11,036 bases of DNA from RGIG5612 sp964579345 (GTDB lineage Bacteria; Bacillota; Clostridia; Lachnospirales; Lachnospiraceae): positions 1 to 11,036 of the forward strand of contig CAZOHB010000088.1 of NCBI GenBank assembly GCA_964579345.1, given 5' to 3'. The position numbers were made by a program, and so were the translations under genes. Shown one piece after another: positions 1 through 4,946 of the stretch. The first letter of the stretch is position 1; each line of letters opens with the position of its first letter. The notes beneath the pieces are model-generated. The model saw nothing but the letters and a program-made list of their open reading frames with translations, did not search any database and was not told the DNA's origin.

Positions 1-54
1 AAACTTTTTGCCTGTAAAAAGGCAAATAGGCCGCGGTCGGATCCGCCGCGCCCG

Positions 55-95
55 AAAAAAGAAGCTTCGGACCTTTGGTCCGCTGCTTCTTTTTT
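55..95 (-). terminator. Intrinsic terminator after tRNA-Gly
   Basis: A hairpin spans 61-89: outer stem GAAGC/GCTTC, a two-base mismatch, inner stem CGGACC/GGTCCG and a TTT loop. It is flanked by A6 (55-60) and T6 (90-95), so it gives a U-tract on either strand. On the minus strand it begins one base after the tRNA 3' end and is its obvious stop signal. It could also end a transcript arriving on the plus strand from outside the window. Confidence 0.88.
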
Positions 96-96
96 A

Positions 97-167
97 AGCG
101 GGGTACGGGAATCGAACCCGCCTCTCGAGCTTGGGAAGCTCGCATACTACCGATGTACTAACCCCGC
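97..167 (-). tRNA. tRNA-Gly, anticodon CCC
   Basis: The minus strand folds into a complete 71-nt cloverleaf. The acceptor stem is GCGGGGT/ACCCCGC, the D arm is GTAC/GTAT, and the anticodon stem CGAGC/GCTCG holds the loop TTCCCAA, so the anticodon is CCC (decodes GGG). The T arm has the TTCGATT loop. The unpaired discriminator base (position 97) is U, the usual bacterial glycine identity base. The 3' CCA is not encoded (TAA follows), so it must be added after transcription. The gene has its own promoter and terminator and sits just downstream of the GntR gene. Confidence 0.95.
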
Positions 168-178
168 ATCAGTTTGTT

Positions 179-208
179 ATTATAGCACTGCTCTCAAAGG
201 AATTGCAA
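179..208 (-). promoter_or_regulatory. Promoter of tRNA-Gly
   Basis: On the minus strand, TTGCAA (203-208) is followed after 18 bases by a consensus TATAAT (179-184). The base context TGC directly before the -10 makes it an extended -10. It fits entirely in the gap between the GntR stop codon and the tRNA 5' end, 11 bases before the mature tRNA, so the tRNA can be transcribed independently. Confidence 0.75.
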
Positions 209-212
209 GGAA

Positions 213-887
213 TCAAAGATCCCCGCTGAGCAGCCGGTTGATATAGTATTGTTTGGTGTTGGAATAGTGCTGAGCGATCGCATCCTCTGCTCCTGCTGCA
301 TCTCCCTCTGCAAGACAGTTGAAGATATTGCGATGCTCCAGATACGAGCGCTCCGCAAGCTGCATATCCTCTAACGTATAAGATAAGAATCTTCCGATCT
401 GTGCACTGATCTGATCATAACTTGCCTTCAGTCTGCTGTTTCCGGCGAGTTCAATAAGAAAAGCATGGAACTGAAGATCCCACTTGATCGCATCCGCCAG
501 ATGTTCCTGATCCAGCGATGTTCTGATATTCAAAAGAATCTGCTCCAGTGAATTTAAGCTGACCTCATTCGTGCGCTTCACAAAACGACGGACCGCGTAG
601 ATCTGGAACAGCTCCACCATATCATAAATTTCAAAGATATCCTCTAAAGTGATTTCAGGGATCATTACCCCTTTACCCGGAACAAAGGAGACAAGACCGT
701 CCCGCACCAGGGCCTGCAATGCATTGCGGATTGGGGATCGGCTGACTTTGTATCTTTCACAAAGCTTTCGTTCCACCATCGGCGTTCCCGGTGAGTAGAC
801 ACCATTCAGTATATCCTGTTTAATAAGGTTATATACCTGGACCTGTTTGCTTTCCGTGTCACCGGAAGCACTTTTATTTCCTCCCAT
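213..887 (-). CDS. GntR-family transcriptional regulator, FadR/FCD subgroup
   Basis: This 224-residue protein has a winged helix-turn-helix at about residues 16-75, including VSRSPIRNALQALVRDGLV, the typical GntR recognition helix region. An all-helical FCD effector domain follows at about 82-215. FCD proteins usually bind a small carboxylate or sugar acid through a metal site, and the expected ligands are visible: D137 and H141 (DLQFH), H185 and H207. The ligand and target genes are unknown, and no metabolic operon lies next to it in this window. The ATG is supported by GGAGG five bases upstream and by a good promoter further back. The length is normal for the family, and there is no sign of damage. 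There is no terminator between it and the tRNA, so its mRNA may run on to the hairpin at 55-95. The family call is firm; the physiological role is open. Confidence 0.93.
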   Translation of the reverse strand: MGGNKSASGDTESKQVQVYNLIKQDILNGVYSPGTPMVERKLCERYKVSRSPIRNALQALVRDGLVSFVPGKGVMIPEITLEDIFEIYDMVELFQIYAVRRFVKRTNEVSLNSLEQILLNIRTSLDQEHLADAIKWDLQFHAFLIELAGNSRLKASYDQISAQIGRFLSYTLEDMQLAERSYLEHRNIFNCLAEGDAAGAEDAIAQHYSNTKQYYINRLLSGDL

Positions 888-924
888 AAATTCCTCCGTT
901 CACCCAATCCAAATCCGGTACTTT

Positions 925-953
925 ATTGTATCAGATGGTATTTCAGAATTCAA
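925..953 (-). promoter_or_regulatory. Promoter of the GntR regulator gene
   Basis: On the minus strand, TTGAAT (948-953) and TACAAT (925-930) are separated by exactly 17 bases, and TGA before the -10 gives an extended -10 element. It lies about 40 bases upstream of the ATG at 887. This is a strong sigma-A-type match found by eye. No clear GntR-type palindrome could be recognised around it. Confidence 0.72.
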
Positions 954-1022
954 CGAAGCTGCACGAGCCGCACCATAAAAAAACTATCTCGTAGAAGAAG
1001 ATTTTAACAATCGCTATACATG

Positions 1023-1052
1023 AAAAAAGCATGCCGTTTTGCGGCATGCTTT
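1023..1052 (-). terminator. Intrinsic terminator after the LysR-like gene
   Basis: A perfect 8-bp stem GCATGCCG/CGGCATGC (1029-1036 and 1042-1049) with a 5-base loop is extended by A-T pairs and followed on the minus strand by T6 (from A1023-1028). It begins about ten bases after the stop codon of the short LysR-like gene, so that gene has its own transcription end. Confidence 0.88.
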
Positions 1053-1062
1053 CCGAATCGTT

Positions 1063-1326
1063 TTACTTCTTATACTTTCGGGCACGGCTTAATCCGCTAT
1101 CCATTTTTTTTCTGTTTTCTCTGCAAATCTCTGCCATGAGCGTCCCCGCCTTGGTGATGCTCACATGTCTCTTGTTTCGTTCAAAAAGCTTGATGCCCCA
1201 TTCTTCTTCCAGCATGCTGATCTGCCTGCTGACGGTAGGCTGAGTAATATAAAACTCTTCTGCTGTTTTGGAAAAACTAAGATTCTCTGTCATTGCAAGA
1301 AAAATACTGATTTGATTACTTGTCAT
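1063..1326 (-). CDS. LysR-type DNA-binding domain protein lacking the effector domain
   Basis: The 87 residues form a clean N-terminal LysR domain. The helix-turn-helix at about 15-45 includes LSFSKTAEEFYITQPTVSRQ, followed by the wing (GIKLFERNKRHVSITKAG, about 44-61) and a charged linker helix (about 62-87). Full LysR regulators are about 300 residues; here the coinducer-binding domain is missing and translation stops at KYKK. An intrinsic terminator follows within about 11 bases, so there is no room for a broken-off second half. It also has a ribosome binding site (GGGGG, eight bases before the ATG) and a good promoter. It may be a stabilised remnant, or a small regulator or competitor that dimerises through the linker helix. 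It lies directly downstream of the pilus sortase gene on the same strand, which makes a link to pilus control possible but unproven. Annotation pipelines may call it truncated or pseudo. Confidence 0.82.
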   Translation of the reverse strand: MTSNQISIFLAMTENLSFSKTAEEFYITQPTVSRQISMLEEEWGIKLFERNKRHVSITKAGTLMAEICRENRKKMDSGLSRARKYKK

Positions 1327-1409
1327 AAAAGCATCCCCCGGCTATTATTTCTTTAATAAAACAAACAGAGAAATTCGGACCGCATGCCCAAATTCCCCCT
1401 CTGGATGTC

Positions 1410-1438
1410 ATTCTATACTATACGATGAAATAATGCAA
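1410..1438 (-). promoter_or_regulatory. Promoter of the LysR-like gene
   Basis: On the minus strand, TTGCAT (1433-1438) is followed after exactly 17 bases by TAGAAT (1410-1415), about 85 bases upstream of the ATG. It shows that the short LysR-like gene need not depend on read-through from the pilus operon. Confidence 0.68.
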
Positions 1439-1448
1439 ACTGTTTTTA

Positions 1449-1474
1449 ATAATGTACGATAAATTGTGCATCAT
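1449..1474. promoter_or_regulatory. Imperfect dyad, candidate LysR-type operator
   Basis: ATAATGTAC (1449-1457) and GTGCATCAT (1466-1474) are inverted repeats matching at 7 of 9 positions across an 8-base spacer. The dyad starts ten bases upstream of the -35 of the LysR-like gene, the usual place for an autoregulatory LysR site. Its function is inferred from position and symmetry only. Confidence 0.4.
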
Positions 1475-1567
1475 TTTTAACACAGTGTTGTTTTTCCTAG
1501 TTTTTTAAGTATATTTACACACTGTCATTTTTACCTTCCCCTGAACTGATTGTTTCAGAGACTTGTT

Positions 1568-2890
1568 TCAGTACGTCTGTGAGGTCCCGTTATGGCCCTC
1601 CCGATAGCGGATCAGCCGGATGTCCACAACCCATGCCGCAAGCAGGAGAATGAGCATCAATGGTGTCCACTTATCAATCAGTGTCAGCGAATGATCCATC
1701 TTTGCAGTCAGCAGATAGAAGATCACTGCTCCTGCGGATATGAGGATTTCCAGCATCAGACCGATGACCCATCGTCTGCGAAATCTTTCAATCTGATAGA
1801 TCTCTGTATATTCATTTTTTTCGTTTGCTGTCTGCATCAGTTTCTTGCGTCCAAACTTTTCTTTCAGACTGAACAAAGGTGCACAGATATAAATCGTAAG
1901 GATCACGCAGATCAGATTGAGCAGAGCCCAGGTTTCGTCTCCGGAAACTCCGCCGGTCGGAGTAAAGGAGTCAATAAAACTCGCTAGCGGTGCTTCGGAT
2001 GTCTCGACGACCTCTGTGCTCTGCCCGCCGCCCTGCGGGTTTCCTCCGTTCATTCCGGGGTCGGCCGGTGCAGCAGGATCCGTATCCGCGATCGGAGCGG
2101 CATTCGCCATCTGCTGCGTATTCAGAGTTCTTTCCCGCGCATCTGCGATTACGATAAATCGTCCATTTGTTCTTGCGCTCTGACAGGTGCTCATCACAAG
2201 AATTTTTTCCGTTTTATTAGCTGTCTTCTCATCAAAACGAATCGGAGAGAGACTGCGGAGATATTCAGTCATTGCTGCAATGTCCTGATTTCCGGCGGTG
2301 TAAATCGTCCCGTCATAAGCATCTGCTTCCAGTACAGCGAAAACTTTAAGGTCGTACACTTTACCGGGAAGCACCAGAAGCCCCTCCCGATGCTGATCGT
2401 AGTAGTCTGCATCTGCATAGTTATGCAATCCGCCGAAAAAGGCTTCACTGTCCATGTGATGTCCGTAGATCAGATTATAGCTGTCGCTGAAATCTGCGCT
2501 GTTCTGTGAGGATACATAAATGGATCCGGTCAGGCTGCTCTCTTTGCGATAGTCATGGGAAGCGTAGTACAGATCGTTTTCTCCCTGCATGACCGGATAA
2601 TCAATATTGGTATCATAGATGGTAAGCCAGGCGCGATAGTCTTTGTTCACAGCTGCCAGCGTTTCTGTCGAGAGCGGCATACTGCCGTCATCAATGATCT
2701 CCGGTCGATACTGTTTTGCTGCACCACCGTTCTGAGCTGCCTGGTTTTGAATGTAAAAGGTGTCATAAAGCACATAGCTGCTGTAAAGGATCAATACGAA
2801 TGCCAGGATACCTGTTACGATCGTGACCGCTTTTCCTCCGGCCGCTGCAATTTTTGTAAATATCCCCTTACCGGTTGATTTCTTAGCCAT
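1568..2890 (-). CDS. srtB: Class B pilus sortase with C-terminal membrane extension
   Basis: This 440-residue membrane transpeptidase probably cleaves xPTG signals and joins pilin subunits. An N-terminal membrane segment (about 21-42) precedes an extracellular class B sortase domain (about 60-255). The catalytic residues are visible: His144 in YGHHM, Cys236 in STCQSARTNGRF and Arg244. A Pro/Gly/Ala-rich linker (about 256-305) follows, then TPTGG (310-314), a hydrophobic segment (about 320-340), a basic loop (KEKFGRKK), and two more membrane segments (about 374-395 and 407-427). The positive-inside pattern predicts four passes. Ordinary SrtB proteins are about 230-260 residues, so the C-terminal half is an addition. 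The TPTGG-membrane-basic order resembles the sorting signals of the two pilins upstream, so the enzyme may itself be sorted. The ATG is supported by AAAGGAGG. It is the last gene of the pilus cluster, 66 bases after the SipA-like gene, and no clear terminator follows. Confidence 0.93.
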   Translation of the reverse strand: MAKKSTGKGIFTKIAAAGGKAVTIVTGILAFVLILYSSYVLYDTFYIQNQAAQNGGAAKQYRPEIIDDGSMPLSTETLAAVNKDYRAWLTIYDTNIDYPVMQGENDLYYASHDYRKESSLTGSIYVSSQNSADFSDSYNLIYGHHMDSEAFFGGLHNYADADYYDQHREGLLVLPGKVYDLKVFAVLEADAYDGTIYTAGNQDIAAMTEYLRSLSPIRFDEKTANKTEKILVMSTCQSARTNGRFIVIADARERTLNTQQMANAAPIADTDPAAPADPGMNGGNPQGGGQSTEVVETSEAPLASFIDSFTPTGGVSGDETWALLNLICVILTIYICAPLFSLKEKFGRKKLMQTANEKNEYTEIYQIERFRRRWVIGLMLEILISAGAVIFYLLTAKMDHSLTLIDKWTPLMLILLLAAWVVDIRLIRYREGHNGTSQTY

Positions 2891-2956
2891 GTGCTCCTCC
2901 TTTCTTTTTCTTTTGGATACTGCTATTTTGAATAACCTGTGTTTGATCAGTTTCTG

Positions 2957-3502
2957 TTATAAATTGTTTCTTCGAAGTATCGTGATCACGGTTCCTATGA
3001 TTTCCTTTTTATGAACCGTTCCAAAGTACCTGCTGTCTGTTCCGTTTTCCCTTGCATCCGCCAGTACAAAGCACTCATCTTCTGCCAGGGTAACCGGGTA
3101 CTGTGTGTATTGTTCATACGCAGGTGTGGAACTGAAGATATTGGTTTCCATTACGGTGTTCCCGTTTATGACCAGTTCCTCATCTTCGGTGATCTCGACG
3201 GTATCTCCACCTTTCGCAACGACTCTGCAGATAAAGACTTCTTTTTTTCCTTCGCTGTCTGGAGTTTCTTTCCCGATCACGATGATGTCCTGGGAATGGA
3301 CGTCCCGGTCCAGTCGGTAGAACAGTACCATATCTCCTGCATCTACTCTTGGATACATATCTTCATTCGGCATGTGTGTGATCCCTATGATCTGGAAGAA
3401 CAGGACCCAGATGACAGCCAGTACAATGATGATCCGAAGAATGAGCCATTCATACCGTTTTACGCTTTTTTCAGATTGCTGAACTTTTTTCGCTTCTTTC
3501 AT
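2957..3502 (-). CDS. SipA-like signal peptidase I homologue, catalytically dead, pilus assembly factor
   Basis: This 181-residue protein has one N-terminal membrane anchor (about 19-41) and an S26 signal peptidase fold outside the cell. The box around the usual catalytic serine (SMxPTLxxGD) reads DMYPRVDAGDMVLF from residue 48, so Ser is replaced by Asp48. The usual KR of the lysine box reads CRVVAKGGD, so Lys is replaced by Cys92. The late box is kept (TDSRYFG, about 155-161). It should therefore not cleave signal peptides by the normal Ser/Lys dyad. In S. pyogenes, SipA is a signal-peptidase-like protein encoded among pilus genes; it lacks the same Ser and Lys (Asp and Gly there) and is needed for pilus polymerisation. 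The position between pilin and class B sortase fits that role. An automatic pipeline would call it lepB or signal peptidase I. The start follows AAAGAAAGGA. Confidence 0.9.
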   Translation of the reverse strand: MKEAKKVQQSEKSVKRYEWLILRIIIVLAVIWVLFFQIIGITHMPNEDMYPRVDAGDMVLFYRLDRDVHSQDIIVIGKETPDSEGKKEVFICRVVAKGGDTVEITEDEELVINGNTVMETNIFSSTPAYEQYTQYPVTLAEDECFVLADARENGTDSRYFGTVHKKEIIGTVITILRRNNL

Positions 3503-3595
3503 TGTACGTTCCTTTCTTTTTATTTACCCTGATACAGATCCGGGGTCCTGTTCTTTGCGATCACTTACATGTCTTTGTATCGTTTATTGCTGTGA

Positions 3596-4771
3596 TCAGT
3601 CTTCCTGTTCTCTGCGGCGTCTCTTCAGGATCAGAACTGCTGCCAGTGCGATGCCTGCTGCCAGGATGGCGATGTATGGTCCGAATCGAAGGACTACGCC
3701 GGTCGGAGAGATGACTCCAAGATTATTTTCTACGTTAATGATGATTGCTTCTTTTGCATTTGCGATGTTTCCATCTGCTACGAGGGAAAGATCCTGTGCG
3801 TTTCCTGCAAGTGCTGCTCCTTCTGCAGCGGTCGTTCCGCTGATGCCGGATACCGTTGCGGTTGCTTTATATTCATCCGGTGTCGGGTTATCTTCTGTGA
3901 TTGCGAATGCTGCGGTTTTCGGAAGTCCTTTTACGATCAGTGTTTTTCCGTTTCCAAGCTGCGCGGATGCACCTTCCTCGGTCAGAGCAATGTCGTTTCC
4001 TGTTCCTTCCACTGCAATATTCGCACCGCTTAATTCGCCGGTAAGAGCTACCATGAACGGGAACTGTGCGGAAAGATCTGCACCGCCGCCGGTGATATTC
4101 TTTGTGATGTTGATATTATATGTTTCAAACTGCTCGAGATCGTCGCCTGCATTCCATCCCTGGCTTTTTTCGGAGACCGGGTTTACTGCTGTCTCTGCAT
4201 CATCAGCAAGGATATATCCGTAAATTTCAAGCCCGCCGTTTCTGTTCTGTACGTAAACATCCAGGAATTTATCTGTATCATATTCATTCTTTCTTTCAAT
4301 TCCGATTATCTCCGGATCAACACTTGTTGCGGTTTCTTTGAGATTGAAGCGGTAAACTCCTGCGGATGGAAAGGCCGATGGATCAAAGGACCAGCTGAGA
4401 TCTTTGGATGCATTTGCCGCTCCGCCTGCGTCTACTTCATTGTCTTTTGAGAAGACTGCAGTCTGCACTGCTGCGCTTGTAAGGTACTCTGTGCTTCCGG
4501 CCTTGAAGTTGACGGTGCGTCCGTTTTCATCTGTGACGCTTCCGGATGCGCTTCCATTGGAAAGTGTGTAGGTGTAAGTGATGGACGGCTCGTAGGTAAA
4601 TCCGTCATGATTGATTACTGTGATGGCCTTCTTTAAAACCACCGTGTTTCCTGCTGCTTGGAAAAGGTCCTCTGTATTTCCTTCTGCTGCAAATGCGGTC
4701 ACTCCCATAGCCGCTGTGCAAACTGTTGTAAGAACTGCTAATCCCATTTTCTTCCAGAACTTCTTATTCAT
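3596..4771 (-). CDS. Major (backbone) pilin, Spy0128/FctA-like, SPTGV sorting signal
   Basis: This 391-residue secreted protein has a signal peptide (MNKKFWKKMG start, cleavage near AFAA, about 28-29), two immunoglobulin-like domains and a C-terminal sorting signal: SPTGV (355-359), a hydrophobic span (about 364-382) and KRRRR. The first domain (about 42-220) has the Spy0128-family opening LKKAIT, PSITYTYTL and the YRFNLKE strand. This gives Lys47/48 and Glu146 as isopeptide candidates, but the partner Asn is unclear (FETYN where FxNxY is typical). The second domain (about 221-352) shows Lys224 (INITKNITG), Glu293 (AITED) and Asn346/349/350 (INVENN), a full Lys-Glu-Asn set. Lys202, just before the end of domain 1, is a candidate for the lysine used in polymerisation, by analogy with Spy0128. 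Its size, plainness and place beside SipA-like and sortase genes suggest the shaft subunit. Confidence 0.88.
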   Translation of the reverse strand: MNKKFWKKMGLAVLTTVCTAAMGVTAFAAEGNTEDLFQAAGNTVVLKKAITVINHDGFTYEPSITYTYTLSNGSASGSVTDENGRTVNFKAGSTEYLTSAAVQTAVFSKDNEVDAGGAANASKDLSWSFDPSAFPSAGVYRFNLKETATSVDPEIIGIERKNEYDTDKFLDVYVQNRNGGLEIYGYILADDAETAVNPVSEKSQGWNAGDDLEQFETYNINITKNITGGGADLSAQFPFMVALTGELSGANIAVEGTGNDIALTEEGASAQLGNGKTLIVKGLPKTAAFAITEDNPTPDEYKATATVSGISGTTAAEGAALAGNAQDLSLVADGNIANAKEAIIINVENNLGVISPTGVVLRFGPYIAILAAGIALAAVLILKRRRREQED

Positions 4772-4868
4772 TGTGTAACTCCTTTCTTTTTGCGGTTCTT
4801 CCGCATTTCAGATGTTTGGCGTTTATCTGTTTTTGATGGCTTAATGATAACTGACACCCCTTCATAGA

Positions 4869-4922
4869 AAGAGTCACAAAAATCGTTTTTATAGGTAAAA
4901 ATCGAATTTTTTTGTGACTCTT
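4869..4922. repeat. Long AT-rich inverted repeat between adhesin and pilin genes
   Basis: AAGAGTCACAAAAA (4869-4882) is repeated inverted as TTTTTGTGACTCTT (4909-4922), a 14-base perfect match. The interior can extend the fold: TTTTTA and TAAAAA pair around a TAGG loop, with TCG/CGA and small bulges between. There is no T-tract after it on the minus strand, so it is not a classical terminator. It could be an mRNA processing or stability hairpin between a rare tip subunit and an abundant shaft subunit. It could also be a regulator site, because the same TCACAAAA core recurs around the adhesin promoter. No convincing sigma-A promoter was found between 4772 and 4946. Confidence 0.75.
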
Positions 4923-4946
4923 CAAAAATACTATTTCAAATGATCG

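Noticed and set aside
7..26. Short hairpin TTTGCCT/AGGCAAA at the window edge
   Set aside because: It has a seven-base stem with a six-base loop but no T-tract on either strand and no adjacent gene in view, so it cannot be called a terminator.
1482..1525. Inverted repeat ACAGTGT/ACACTGT downstream of the sortase gene
   Set aside because: It has seven bases with a 30-base loop and no T-tract placed for termination; too weak to be the pilus operon terminator.
1550..1571. Direct repeat TTGTTTCAG twice, four bases apart, at the sortase stop
   Set aside because: It is short and overlaps coding sequence, with no flanking feature such as an attachment site partner; likely chance.
3555..4223. Plus-strand open frame of 222 codons, Ser/Ala/Pro-rich
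   Set aside because: It is antisense to the pilin gene, and the composition is that expected from the complementary strand of a Gly/Ala/Glu-rich gene.
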